NCBI GenBank assembly: GCA_030691075.1
Contig: JAUYFI010000075.1
Coordinates: 1-46,233 of the forward strand
Direction of reading: 5' to 3'
From: Sulfurisoma sp.
GTDB taxonomy: Bacteria; Pseudomonadota; Gammaproteobacteria; Burkholderiales; Rhodocyclaceae
DNA: 46,233 bases
Under the pieces are notes generated by a model that saw nothing but the letters and a program-made list of their open reading frames with translations, did no database searches and was not told the DNA's origin. Shown here in pieces: positions 1 through 8,517 of this stretch. Positions within the stretch are counted from its first letter, which is position 1. Every line of letters starts with the position of its first letter. The position numbers were made by a program, and so were the translations under genes.

Positions 1-1
1 C

Positions 2-313
2 TACGCCGCAAGGGCTATATTGGACGGGCCGGCCGCGGCCTGCGAGCCTTCCGCGGCCCCTTTCGAGCTGCTCCCGGCCGCCCCGTTCCTGCCCGTGAAA
101 GGAGGCAAAGTGCTGTTGAAAGCCTTATACGGCGGCAAGCCGGTAGCCCTGACCCTGGAGGTTTCGGCCGAAGGGAAAAAATCTTTCTTTGCCAAAACTT
201 CCGGCGACGGCCTGGCCGAAGTCAGGCTGCCCCTGGCCGGCCGTTACCTGGTCCTGGCCCATTATAAGGGCAAGGGGGCTTCGCTGGTATTCAGAGCGGG
301 GGAGGATAAATGA
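2..313 (+). CDS. NikK/CbiK-like DUF4198 protein, C-terminal part
   Basis: The frame is open from the window edge, so the start and the N-terminal part lie outside. About 103 residues remain. They show the pattern of the DUF4198 family, extracytoplasmic accessory proteins of ECF-type cobalt and nickel transporters: a segment like FELLPAAPF, then a beta-rich domain with LLKALYGGKPVALTLEV and a glycine-led return near TSGDGLAEVRLPLAGRYLV. The stop codon overlaps the start of the next gene by four bases, as is usual in tightly coupled operons. The genes downstream are NikL/CbiL-like, CbiM, CbiQ and CbiO, which supports a metal uptake role. The exact role of DUF4198 proteins is not settled; they are presumed to bind or deliver the metal outside the membrane. 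Codon use (many GGG, GCG and CTG codons, some ATA) differs from that after base 2040. Confidence 0.6.
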   Translation, partial: YAARAILDGPAAACEPSAAPFELLPAAPFLPVKGGKVLLKALYGGKPVALTLEVSAEGKKSFFAKTSGDGLAEVRLPLAGRYLVLAHYKGKGASLVFRAGEDK

Positions 314-756
314 AGCTTTTTTACGCGGTTCTCCTGCTGTCGTTCCTGGCGGCCGGGCTTTGCGCTCATGGGGTATCCGGGAGGGCCATTTCAGGAGGAG
401 CCGGTCTTGAGGCGCTCTATGCCGACGGGGAACCGCTTTCTTTCGGTGAGGTAAAAGTGTACGCGCCAGGTGACGCGGCCGGGCCTTTTCAGCGGGGCTA
501 TACGGACCGCAACGGCCGTTTCCTCTTCAGCCCGGACTCCGATGGGAGGTGGAGGCTGGAGATTAACGACGGGATGGGCCACGGCCTGGTCAGGGAAGTG
601 CTGGTAAAAAAAGGCGCCGTTATATCTTCGGGCGGCCCGGCGGTTATCCCCGTCCCGGTAAAACTTCTCTCCGGCCTGGGCGTCATAGCGTTGCTTTCAG
701 GGCTATGGCTGCACCTGGCGGCCAGGCGGCGGCTGAAGGCCGCGGGGAAAGCCTGA
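310..756 (+). CDS. NikL/CbiL-like membrane-anchored accessory subunit of a Co/Ni ECF transporter
   Basis: A protein of 148 residues with an N-terminal hydrophobic segment (residues 1-19, likely a signal peptide or first membrane helix). A compact beta domain follows, with the phrases GEVKVYAPGD, GYTDRNGRFLFSPDSDG and EINDGMGHG, and a second hydrophobic helix near residues 117-138 is followed by an arginine and lysine tail. This two-helix layout with a carboxypeptidase-regulatory-like middle is that of NikL/CbiL, which replaces NikN/CbiN in some nickel and cobalt transporters. Assignment rests on this pattern and on position between a DUF4198 gene and cbiM. ATG overlaps the previous stop, and its own stop overlaps the cbiM start by one base, so translation is probably coupled. 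Confidence 0.6.
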   Translation: MKLFYAVLLLSFLAAGLCAHGVSGRAISGGAGLEALYADGEPLSFGEVKVYAPGDAAGPFQRGYTDRNGRFLFSPDSDGRWRLEINDGMGHGLVREVLVKKGAVISSGGPAVIPVPVKLLSGLGVIALLSGLWLHLAARRRLKAAGKA

Positions 757-1364
757 TGCATATACCGGACGGTTTTCTCTCAGGAGGAGTTCTGGGCGCC
801 ACCGCCCTGGGGGGGCTGGCCGTTTTTTCGGTCTCTTCGGCGAGGCTGAAGAATTCTCCCCCGGAGCGCATACCGCTGCTGGGGGCGGCGGCGGCCTGGG
901 TATTCGCCGTGCAATTGCTGGCCTTCCCGGCGCCGGGAGGCGCCTCGGTGCATCTCAACGGGGTGCTGCTCTGCGCCGCGCTTCTCGGGCCGTGGAGCGC
1001 GGCGCTGGTCTCTTTCTCGGCGCTGCTGCTCTCCGCCCTCATGTTCCAGCACGGCGGCCTTTTCTCGCTGGGCGCGAATTTTATCAACATCGGCGTGATA
1101 CAGGCTTTCCTGGGCTTCGCGCTCTGGCGGCTCAGGCCGGCCGCCTCGTCGGCCCTGGTTATCGGGCCGCTGCTCGGTTTCCTGTCCGGTCTGGCCTGCG
1201 CCGTAGAGCTGTACCTTTCCGGGCGGCTCGCCTCCGGGGCGGGATTTTTACTCCTCGCCGGGGCGCAGGCGGCCGCCGGCCTGGCCGAGGGGGCCGTGAC
1301 CGCGTCCCTGCTGGGCGCGCTTTCACGCCTGAAACCCGGTCTTCTGCGCCTGGAGCGGGTATGA
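756..1364 (+). CDS. cbiM: CbiM/NikM substrate-binding membrane subunit of a cobalt or nickel ECF transporter
   Basis: A membrane protein of 202 residues beginning MHIPDGFLSGG. This N-terminus is diagnostic for CbiM/NikM: the N-terminal amine and His2 help bind the Co or Ni ion, so the start at 756 is preferred over the longer open frame upstream. Further family signatures are HLNGVLLCAALLGPWSA and FQHGGLFSLGANFINIGV, which carry more metal-site residues. Several hydrophobic helices span the chain. In this family CbiM recognises the metal and works with the transmembrane coupling protein CbiQ and the ATPase CbiO. Cobalt and nickel versions cannot be told apart here. The TGATG overlap with the gene upstream and the ATGA overlap with cbiQ show a compact operon. 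Confidence 0.85.
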   Translation: MHIPDGFLSGGVLGATALGGLAVFSVSSARLKNSPPERIPLLGAAAAWVFAVQLLAFPAPGGASVHLNGVLLCAALLGPWSAALVSFSALLLSALMFQHGGLFSLGANFINIGVIQAFLGFALWRLRPAASSALVIGPLLGFLSGLACAVELYLSGRLASGAGFLLLAGAQAAAGLAEGAVTASLLGALSRLKPGLLRLERV

Positions 1365-1899
1365 AGATAAAACTTTACCTGGCGCTTTCGGCGGCGGTGC
1401 TGCTGGTCCCCTGGGCGGGGAATTTATTATGGGGCATCCCGGCGGCTGCCGCCCTGCTTTACTGGAAATTTTCCGGGGCCGCTTTCTTTCCCGCCGTCCG
1501 CCGCGCGGCTGCCGCCCTGCCTTTTGCCCTGCTGATCTTTATTTCCAATTCCCTGTCGGGTTTCTCCGGCGCCGCTCCGTGGGGGGCGCTGCTGAAAAGC
1601 GCCTCGGTCATCTTCATGACCGCGCTGCTTTTTTGCGCCGTCCCCTTCTCTGAAATAGTCTCGTTTCTGAAGGCGCTGCGCGCCCCGGTTGTTTTTATTT
1701 CCGTGTTCTCTTTTATGTACAGGTATTTCTTTTCGCTCAAAGACGATATCTCGTCGAAACTCAAGGCGCTGAAGGCCAGAAGCCGCCGCCCCCCGGGCCG
1801 GCGGGAACTCTCCTCGCTGGCCTCGGCGCTGCTGCTGCGCAGCTTTGAGCGGGCAGACAGGGTGCGCGCCGCCATGCTGGCCAGGGGCTGGGAGGCCTG

Positions 1900-1900
<1 letters not shown>
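1361..1900 (+). CDS. cbiQ: CbiQ energy-coupling transmembrane protein
   Basis: A protein of 179 residues starting MKIKLYLALS, at the ATG that overlaps the cbiM stop. It has several hydrophobic segments in the N-terminal two thirds. The C-terminal region reads SALLLRSFERADRVRAAML followed by ARGWEA, the conserved coupling helix (A-R-G) that contacts the ATPase in ECF transporters. It is shorter than the usual 220-260 residues, mainly by a reduced N-terminal part, but both ends look complete. It would couple CbiO ATP hydrolysis to metal movement through CbiM. The stop overlaps the ATG of the following ATPase ORF by one base. Confidence 0.8.
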
Positions 1901-2607
<707 letters not shown>

Positions 2608-2636
2608 CATCCCGATTTCGCACGGAAGGAAGAGCC

Positions 2637-3293
2637 ATGTCCCGACTGCCCACCGCAACTGCCGCCGCGCTCGCGCTGATCACGAGCCTGCCGGCCGCAG
2701 CCCTCGACGGCTCCGCCAACAGCGCGCGGCTGACCTGCAACGTGTCCGGTCTCTACGCCGACGGCACGCGCATCGCCGGCAGCGGCACCGAGGAAATTTC
2801 CATCGAGATCCGCCGCGTCAATCTCAATGAGAAGGAGCCAGCGAAGCCCGCTGTCTGGGGCGCAAGCAGCGACATCCGCGTCACCAGCAACGGCCGCACG
2901 CGCGAAGCCGCGCTGCTGCGAAGCGCCACCGAGCAGGTGGTCTTCGCTTACGCCAGCGACGCACTGGTCGACGGCGCCGGGCAGACTCTCGCCCTCACCT
3001 ACGAAATCCACCTCGACCGCCTGCGCCTCAAGCGCACCGTGATGGCGCTGTTCTCGCCGCAGGCCGGCACGCTGCAGTCGGCGGATGGCAACTGCGTGCG
3101 CGCCGGCGCAGCGGCCGTGACAACCGTCCCCACCGCGCCTGTCACCAGCCCCGCGCCCGACTGGCTGGTCGAGCTGCGGCGCAAGCTCAAGGAATGCGGC
3201 ACCAAGGATCCGGTGTCCGCGGCGGCCTGCGTCGAGCGCATGAAGGCACGGTATTGCACGAACCGCCCGCTCCGCGTCCCCGAGTGCGAGTGA
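2637..3293 (+). CDS. Secreted protein of unknown function
   Basis: A protein of 218 residues that I do not recognise. The N-terminus MSRLPTATAAALALITSLPAAA is a plausible Sec signal peptide, cleaved after AAA or ALA. The mature part is beta-rich in its first 150 residues, passes through a proline- and threonine-rich linker (TTVPTAPVTSPAPD) and ends in a short cysteine-containing segment, with Cys in LKECGTKD, AAACVERM, RYCTNR and PECE. Even spacing of these cysteines suggests periplasmic disulfides. The start at 2637 is supported by an AAGGAAG Shine-Dalgarno sequence a few bases upstream. It lies 29 bases after the ettA stop, with no functional hint from the neighbours. Confidence 0.65.
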   Translation: MSRLPTATAAALALITSLPAAALDGSANSARLTCNVSGLYADGTRIAGSGTEEISIEIRRVNLNEKEPAKPAVWGASSDIRVTSNGRTREAALLRSATEQVVFAYASDALVDGAGQTLALTYEIHLDRLRLKRTVMALFSPQAGTLQSADGNCVRAGAAAVTTVPTAPVTSPAPDWLVELRRKLKECGTKDPVSAAACVERMKARYCTNRPLRVPECE

Positions 3294-3318
3294 AATCGAC
3301 GCCGGCCGAAACCTTGCG

Positions 3319-4026
3319 ATGACCGCCACCCGCTGCCCCTCCTGCCGCGCAGCGATGACGCCGCTCTCGCTGCCCGGCAAGCTGCACGGCACGGTCGAAC
3401 TCGACCTGTGCTTTTCCTGCCAGGGCATCTGGTTCGATCAGTGGGAGAGCCACCAGATCGCGCCGGGCGGCATCGTCGAGCTGTTCAAGCTGATCCACGA
3501 GCACCGCGACGACTTGCGCATGCCGCTGGCCGATCCGCTACGCTGCCCGCGCTGCGATGAGAAGCTGCCGCGCGGGCTGGACGTGACCAAGAGCGGCAAG
3601 TTCGCCTATCACCGCTGCCTGCAGGGCCACGGCCGCTTCACGGTATTCGCCCAGTTCATGATCGAGAAGGGCTTCGTTCGGCAGTTGAGTCCGCTCGAGA
3701 TCAAGGCGCTCGCGGCGCGCATCCAGGTCGTGCATTGCACCGGCTGTGGCGCACCGGTCGACATCCGCAAGGATGCCGCCTGCACCCACTGCCGGGCACC
3801 CATCGCCATCCTCGATCCCGCCGCCGTCGAGCAGGCGCTGGCGACTTACCATCACGCCGAGGTCAAGCGCACCGAACGCGACCCCAATGCCCTGGCCGAA
3901 GCCATACTGATGACCGAGCGCCAGCGCAGCCAGCGGCAACGCGAGACTACCAACCCGCTCGAACGCCCCGTCGGCGACCTCGTCGTCTCCGGCGTCGAGA
4001 TCGTCTGGGGCATGCTGAAGCGCTGA
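3319..4026 (+). CDS. Zinc-ribbon protein (TFIIB-type zinc finger)
   Basis: A protein of 235 residues with three cysteine pairs typical of zinc ribbons. CPSC near residues 6-9 pairs with CFSC near 31-34 followed by GIWFD, the zf-TFIIB signature. CPRC near 76-79 may pair with the later Cys-rich stretch at HRCLQGHG. CTGC near 140 pairs with CTHC near 152. The C-terminus, around GDLVVSGVEIVWGMLKR, contains a short amphipathic or hydrophobic segment. No catalytic motif is visible, and family members have no established function. The stop overlaps the start of rlhA by one base, so the two genes are probably cotranscribed. Confidence 0.7.
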   Translation: MTATRCPSCRAAMTPLSLPGKLHGTVELDLCFSCQGIWFDQWESHQIAPGGIVELFKLIHEHRDDLRMPLADPLRCPRCDEKLPRGLDVTKSGKFAYHRCLQGHGRFTVFAQFMIEKGFVRQLSPLEIKALAARIQVVHCTGCGAPVDIRKDAACTHCRAPIAILDPAAVEQALATYHHAEVKRTERDPNALAEAILMTERQRSQRQRETTNPLERPVGDLVVSGVEIVWGMLKR

Positions 4027-5975
4027 TGACGACCAACGCCCTCGAACTCCTCGCTCCCGCCAAGAACGCCGCGTTCGGCATCGCCGCCATCGACCACGGC
4101 GCCGATGCCGTCTATATCGGCGGGCCCTCCTTCGGCGCACGCGCCTCGGCCGGCAACAGCATCGCCGACATCGCCAAGCTCGCCGCCCACGCCCACCGCT
4201 ACCACGCCCGCGTGCTGGTGGCGCTGAACACCATCCTGCGCGACGACGAACTCGAGGACGCGCAACGCCTCGCCTGGCAGGTTTATGAAGCCGGCGCCGA
4301 CGCGCTGATCGTGCAGGACATGGGCCTGCTCGAACTCGACCTGCCGCCGATCCAGCTCCATGCCAGCACCCAGACCGACAACCGCACGCCGGAAAAAGTC
4401 CGTTTCCTCCAGGACGTCGGCTTCTCGCAGATCGTGCTGGCGCGCGAACTCTCGCTCGACGAAATCCGCAACATCCACGCCGCCCAAAAAGTCGGCGCTG
4501 GCGATACGGTGGCAATTCTCGAATTCTTCATCCACGGCGCGCTGTGCGTGGCCTTCAGCGGCCAGTGCTACATCAGCCACGCCCACACCGGCCGCAGCGC
4601 CAACCGCGGCGAATGCTCGCAGGCCTGCCGCCTGCCCTACACGCTAACTGACGCTTCTGGCGGAATTGTCGCCCATGAAAAGCACCTGCTGTCGATGAAG
4701 GACAACGACCAGAGCGCCAACCTGCGCGCCCTGGCCGACGCCGGCATCCGCTCCTTCAAGATCGAGGGACGGCTCAAGGATCTCAGCTACGTCAAGAACA
4801 TCACCGCGCACTACCGCCAGCTGCTCGACGGCATCATCGCCAACGTAAACGGAGCGCCGGAATACGAGCACGCCTCCTCCGGCCGCTGCACCCATACCTT
4901 CACGCCGCGACCTGAAAAGACCTTCAACCGTGGCGCCACCGACTACTTCGTCAATGGTCGCCTCGCCGACATCGGCGCCTTCGACACCCCCAAGTTCGCC
5001 GGCGAGGAAATCGGCACGGTCAGCGCCATCGGGCCGGACTGGTTCGAGATCGAAAGCGCGGCCACGCTCCACAACGGCGACGGCGTCAGCTACTTCGACA
5101 ACCATGATGAACTCGTCGGCGTGCGCATCAATCGCGCCGAGGGCAGGCATTTGTTCCCCAGCGAGATGCCGGCCGGACTGGCAGTCGGCAAGCCGCTCTA
5201 CCGCAACCGCGACCAGGAATTCGAACGCACGCTCGAGAAGAAGTCCGCCGAGCGCCGAATCGGTGTGCGCATGGAGTTCGCTGAAACTGCCGACGGCTTC
5301 GAGCTGCGCCTGACCGACGAGGACGGCATCACGGCAAGTGCTGCCCTGCCCCACGCCAAGGAAGCGGCGCAAAACGCCGAGCGCGCCCAGGCGACGCTGC
5401 GCGAGAACCTCGGCAAGCTCGGCAACACCCTGTTCGAGGTCACCGAAATCACCCTGAACCTCTCGCAACCCTGGTTCCTGCCCGCATCAAGCATCAACGC
5501 CCTGCGCCGCGACGCCGTCGACAAGCTCGAGGCCGCACGGCTGGCCGCCTACCGCCGCCCGCAACGTGCAATCGCCGTGTCCCCCAAGGGGACTTCCTCC
5601 GGGACGTCGCCAGCGCCGTCCCAAGGGATACCGCTTCGCATAACTTTTCCCGAGACCGAACTCAGCTACCTCGGCAACGTGCTGAACAGCAAGGCCCGCG
5701 CCTTCTACGAAAGGCACGGCGTCAAGCTGATCGCCGACGCCTACGAAGCCAACCAGGAAAAAGGCGCGGTGTCGCTGATGATCACCAGGCACTGCCTGCG
5801 CTACAGCTACAACCTCTGCCCGAAGGAGGTGAAGGGCATTCGCCCCGATCCGATGACCCTGCTCAACGGCAAGGAAAAACTCACCCTGCGCTTCGACTGC
5901 AAGAAATGCGAGATGCACGTCATCGGCAAGCCGAAGAAGCACCGCACGATACAGATCACGGCCAAGGCTGCCTGA
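4026..5975 (+). CDS. rlhA: 23S rRNA 5-hydroxycytidine C2501 synthase (RlhA/YdcP, U32 family)
   Basis: A U32-family protein of 649 residues, matching the roughly 650 residues of E. coli RlhA (YdcP) and longer than TrhP (YegQ, about 450). Family features are ELLAPAKN, GADAVYIGGPSFGARASA, FIHGALCVAFSGQCY, NRGECSQACRLPY and FKIEGRLKD. The C-terminal DUF3656-like part has the cysteine set RHCLRYSYNLCP and FDCKKCEMH. RlhA proteins hydroxylate a cytidine of 23S rRNA, using prephenate-linked chemistry and probably an iron-sulfur centre. The ATG at 4026 overlaps the upstream stop. Two foreign-looking insertions interrupt variable loops: one encodes KVGAGDT (base 4487) and one encodes SPKGTSSGTSPAPSQG (bases 5580-5635). 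Both match dispersed DNA repeats, described separately. Confidence 0.8.
   Translation: MTTNALELLAPAKNAAFGIAAIDHGADAVYIGGPSFGARASAGNSIADIAKLAAHAHRYHARVLVALNTILRDDELEDAQRLAWQVYEAGADALIVQDMGLLELDLPPIQLHASTQTDNRTPEKVRFLQDVGFSQIVLARELSLDEIRNIHAAQKVGAGDTVAILEFFIHGALCVAFSGQCYISHAHTGRSANRGECSQACRLPYTLTDASGGIVAHEKHLLSMKDNDQSANLRALADAGIRSFKIEGRLKDLSYVKNITAHYRQLLDGIIANVNGAPEYEHASSGRCTHTFTPRPEKTFNRGATDYFVNGRLADIGAFDTPKFAGEEIGTVSAIGPDWFEIESAATLHNGDGVSYFDNHDELVGVRINRAEGRHLFPSEMPAGLAVGKPLYRNRDQEFERTLEKKSAERRIGVRMEFAETADGFELRLTDEDGITASAALPHAKEAAQNAERAQATLRENLGKLGNTLFEVTEITLNLSQPWFLPASSINALRRDAVDKLEAARLAAYRRPQRAIAVSPKGTSSGTSPAPSQGIPLRITFPETELSYLGNVLNSKARAFYERHGVKLIADAYEANQEKGAVSLMITRHCLRYSYNLCPKEVKGIRPDPMTLLNGKEKLTLRFDCKKCEMHVIGKPKKHRTIQITAKAA
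4487..4503 (+). repeat. Dispersed 17-base motif, copy 1 (in rlhA)
   Basis: AAAAGTCGGCGCTGGCG, followed by ATACGG. It is read here as KVGAGDT in a loop just before the conserved GALC region of rlhA. Confidence 0.85.
5580..5635. repeat. Hairpin-like repeat inside rlhA, with a diverged copy of the 17-base motif
   Basis: The stretch contains CCCCCAAGGGG (palindromic CCCC-TTGGGG core), then ACTTCCTCCGGGAC, then GTCGCCAGCGCCG (5606-5618, identical to 13 bases of the dispersed motif in reverse orientation), then GTCCCAAGGGA. It encodes a low-complexity insert rich in Ser, Pro, Gly and Thr in a variable linker of RlhA. Confidence 0.55.
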
Positions 5976-5981
5976 ACACGG

Positions 5982-6200
5982 TCAATAGTGCGGCGGAATC
6001 TCGTCGCGCAGGCTATGCTGTTCGGCCGGCATCGACGCCTGCAGCTGCTGGCGCAGGACGCGCATCTCGCGCTGCAGGCCCTCGATCTGCTGCTGTTGCC
6101 GGAAAACCGTGAGATTGAGCTGCTCGAGCAGGTCCTCGGCGAAGCTCAATTTGACTTCCAGTTCGTTGATTCGCGCGTCCATTCCCGTGGCGTCAGGCAC
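5982..6200 (-). CDS. slyX: SlyX family coiled-coil protein
   Basis: A protein of 72 residues, the normal SlyX length. It forms one long coiled coil (ELEVKLSFAEDLLEQLN, then QQQQIEGLQREMRVLRQQL) and ends in the family hallmark PPHY. The start could be Met1 (base 6200) or Met7 (base 6182); family members begin a few residues before the first heptads, which fits either. SlyX has no firmly known function; in enterobacteria it lies next to slyD. Here slyD is about 6.5 kb away, and slyX sits tail to tail with rlhA and head to head with a methyltransferase gene. Confidence 0.85.
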   Translation of the reverse strand: MPDATGMDARINELEVKLSFAEDLLEQLNLTVFRQQQQIEGLQREMRVLRQQLQASMPAEQHSLRDEIPPHY

Positions 6201-6244
6201 AATGTAGCCCGCACTTTACACCCCGCGCCACACGCCCACGCCAA

Positions 6245-7267
6245 ATGCCGACCTCAGACACCCTTTCCGCCCTGCTCCAGGCCGCGCTGGCCGCCCGCAA
6301 GCCGCTGCTCGAGCAGCTCCACGCCGAGAACACCGACGCCTACCGTCTCTTCCACGGCAGCGTCGAAGGCCAGCCGGGCCTCACGGTCGACCGCTACGGC
6401 GACCTGCTGCTGGCCCAAAGCTTCCACTCCCCGCTCGATGCCGCGCAGGTCGAGGAGCTGCAAGGCTTCTACGCCGCTGCCCTGCCGGGACTCGCCTTCG
6501 TGTACAACGACCGCAGTCGCGCCAATTCGCGCATCGGCAACAAGCTCGAAGGCGAGGCGCTGACCGTCGCCATGCAGCCGCGCATCGCCCACGAGATGGG
6601 CGTGAGCTACCACATCCAGGGCCGCCACGCCGGCCAGGACCCGTGGCTGTTCCTCGACCTGCGCGCCGCGCGCCGCTGCATCATGCGCGAGGCCCCGGGC
6701 AAGACCCTGCTCAACCTCTTCGCCTACACCTGCGGCGTCGGCATCGCCGCGGCCAAGGCCGGCGCGTCCTTCGTCGTCAATGTGGACTTCGCCGAATCCA
6801 GCATCGCCGTCGGCAAGGAAAACGCCCGCATCAACGAGCTGCCGATCCGCCCGCGCTTCATCCACAGCGACGCCTTCGCCGCCATGCGCCAGCTCGCAGG
6901 GCTAGGCCAGCCAAAAATGGTGCGCGGCAAGCGCATGCCGCCCTTCCCCAAGCTGGAGCCGCGCCAGTTCGATATCGTATTCCTCGACCCGCCGCGCTAC
7001 GCCAAGAGCGCCTTCGGCGTGGTCGACCTGGTCAGCGACTACCCGGCGCTGTTCAAGCCGGCGCTGCTATGCACCGCCGAGGGCGGCACGCTGATCTGCT
7101 GCAACAACGTGGCCGAGGTCGAGCGCGAGGCATGGCTGGACCAGCTGCAGCGCAGCGCCACGAAGGCCGGCCGCACCATCCGCGAGGTCGAATGGATCCT
7201 GCCCGAGGCCGACTTCCCCAGCCCCGACGGCCAGCCGCCGCTCAAGACGGTGCTGTTGCGCGTCTGA
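6245..7267 (+). CDS. Class I SAM-dependent rRNA methyltransferase (RlmI/RlmK-like, COG1092)
   Basis: A protein of 340 residues. The N-terminal 120 residues form the RNA-binding part (GSVEGQPGLTVDRYGDLLL is typical of the RlmI group). The C-terminal Rossmann methyltransferase domain has motif I at LNLFAYTCGVGIAAAKAGA, the acidic loop at VNVDFAESSI, and the catalytic or binding motif FLDPPRYAKSAFG in the NPPY/DPPxF position. It would methylate a base of 23S rRNA, but the exact target cannot be told; full RlmI and the methyltransferase half of RlmKL are both similar. The gene is divergent from slyX with only about 44 bases between, so their promoters must overlap. Confidence 0.75.
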   Translation: MPTSDTLSALLQAALAARKPLLEQLHAENTDAYRLFHGSVEGQPGLTVDRYGDLLLAQSFHSPLDAAQVEELQGFYAAALPGLAFVYNDRSRANSRIGNKLEGEALTVAMQPRIAHEMGVSYHIQGRHAGQDPWLFLDLRAARRCIMREAPGKTLLNLFAYTCGVGIAAAKAGASFVVNVDFAESSIAVGKENARINELPIRPRFIHSDAFAAMRQLAGLGQPKMVRGKRMPPFPKLEPRQFDIVFLDPPRYAKSAFGVVDLVSDYPALFKPALLCTAEGGTLICCNNVAEVEREAWLDQLQRSATKAGRTIREVEWILPEADFPSPDGQPPLKTVLLRV

Positions 7268-7313
7268 CCCTCGCGCCGCCCGCGACAGGCGGGTGATGGT
7301 CGCTGCAGGCCTC

Positions 7314-8213
7314 TCAGGCCGTGTCAGATTCGGTGATCGGGGTCGACTTGCCAGCGGCCAGCATCGCCCCACGACTTTCCGGCGTCTCAAGGCTGATCCG
7401 GCCAAGCACGCCGCTGCGGTAGTCGGTGAGCAGAATCATCGCCGCCTTTTCCAGATCGAGTTCGCCGCCGCTGCCCTTGATGATGCAGCCACGCTTTCGC
7501 GCCACCGTTTCGACCACGCCGACGGCGTCCGCCCCTTCGACGGAGAAGTTGTAACGCGCGGCCAGCAGCGCCGGGTAGTGTTGAAGCAGGATGCCGGCGA
7601 GAAAGGTCGCCACTTCCTCGTCGATGACCGCATTGCGGCCGATGGCATGGCTGGCGGCGAGCATGAAACCATCGGCGTCGTGCTCGATCTTCGGCCACAT
7701 CAGGCCCGGCGTGTCGGTGATCGACAGGCTCGGGCTCAAATCGAAGCTCTGCTGGCTCTTGGTCACGGCCGGCTCGTCGCCGACGGCGGCGATGCGGCGC
7801 TTGAGCAGGGCGTTCATCAAGGTCGACTTGCCGACGTTGGGGATGCCCATGATCATCATGCGCAGCGGCTTGATGTTGTCGTTGCGGTGCGGCGCCAGTT
7901 GCTGGCACAGCGCCGGCACCCTGGCCGCGTCGCCCGGTTTCTTGCAGGAGATGGCGACCGCCTTGACGCCGGGCTGGCGATCATAGTGGTCGAGCCAGGC
8001 CTTGGTCGCGGCGGGGTCGGCCAAGTCGGCCTTGTTGAGCAGCTTGAGGCAGGGCCGCTGGCGGAATTCGCGCAGCTCGCGGATCATCGGGTTGCTGCTG
8101 GCCTCGGGCAGGCGCGCGTCGAGCACCTCGATCACCACGTCGGTGCGCGCCATGGTCTCGGCCGCCTTTCTGCGGGCCGAGGTCATGTGGCCGGGGAACC
8201 ATTGGATGGACAT
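7314..8213 (-). CDS. rbgA: Ribosome biogenesis GTPase RbgA/YlqF
   Basis: A GTPase of 299 residues with circularly permuted G motifs, as in the RbgA/YlqF family. The order runs G4 LNKADLAD (near residue 59), G5 ISCKK, G1 GIPNVGKSTLMNAL (near 123), G2 with VTKSQQ, and G3 DTPGLMWPK. The N-terminus IQWFPGHMTSARRKA is the family signature. RbgA proteins act in late assembly of the 50S ribosomal subunit. The next gene in the same direction encodes an S4 RNA-binding protein. The C-terminal helical domain is of normal length. Confidence 0.9.
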   Translation of the reverse strand: MSIQWFPGHMTSARRKAAETMARTDVVIEVLDARLPEASSNPMIRELREFRQRPCLKLLNKADLADPAATKAWLDHYDRQPGVKAVAISCKKPGDAARVPALCQQLAPHRNDNIKPLRMMIMGIPNVGKSTLMNALLKRRIAAVGDEPAVTKSQQSFDLSPSLSITDTPGLMWPKIEHDADGFMLAASHAIGRNAVIDEEVATFLAGILLQHYPALLAARYNFSVEGADAVGVVETVARKRGCIIKGSGGELDLEKAAMILLTDYRSGVLGRISLETPESRGAMLAAGKSTPITESDTA

Positions 8214-8247
8214 TGCGAATACGGACTGAGGAAAGGTCGCTATTATC

Positions 8248-8463
8248 TCAGGCGACGACGTGAATCTCCTCGTCGCCGATGCGAATCACGTTGCCAACCC
8301 GCAGCTTGCGCGTCTTGCGCGTCTCGACCTCCCCATCCACCCGGACCCGGCCTTCGGCGACCAGCGCCTTGGCCGCCCCGCCGGAATCCGCCAGCGCCAG
8401 CAGCTTGAGCAGGATGTTAAGCTCGATGTACTCGCCTTCGAGCCGAAAGGTATGTTGGGCCAT
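8248..8463 (-). CDS. Small S4-domain RNA-binding protein (YbcJ-like)
   Basis: A protein of 71 residues that is almost entirely one S4 domain: YIELNILLKLLALADSGG, then AKALVAEGRVRVDGEVETR, KTRKLRVGNVIRIG and a short C-terminus. The chosen start gives MAQHTFRLEG; the open frame continues far upstream but runs antisense to truC and has no protein-like content. YbcJ-like proteins bind structured RNA and are presumed to take part in ribosome or tRNA metabolism. It is cotranscribed with, and just upstream of, rbgA, and is divergent from truC. Confidence 0.8.
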   Translation of the reverse strand: MAQHTFRLEGEYIELNILLKLLALADSGGAAKALVAEGRVRVDGEVETRKTRKLRVGNVIRIGDEEIHVVA

Positions 8464-8517
8464 GCCGGAACTCCGCGGTGGATGCAGCCGCGATGATATC
8501 CGCGATACGATGCCTTC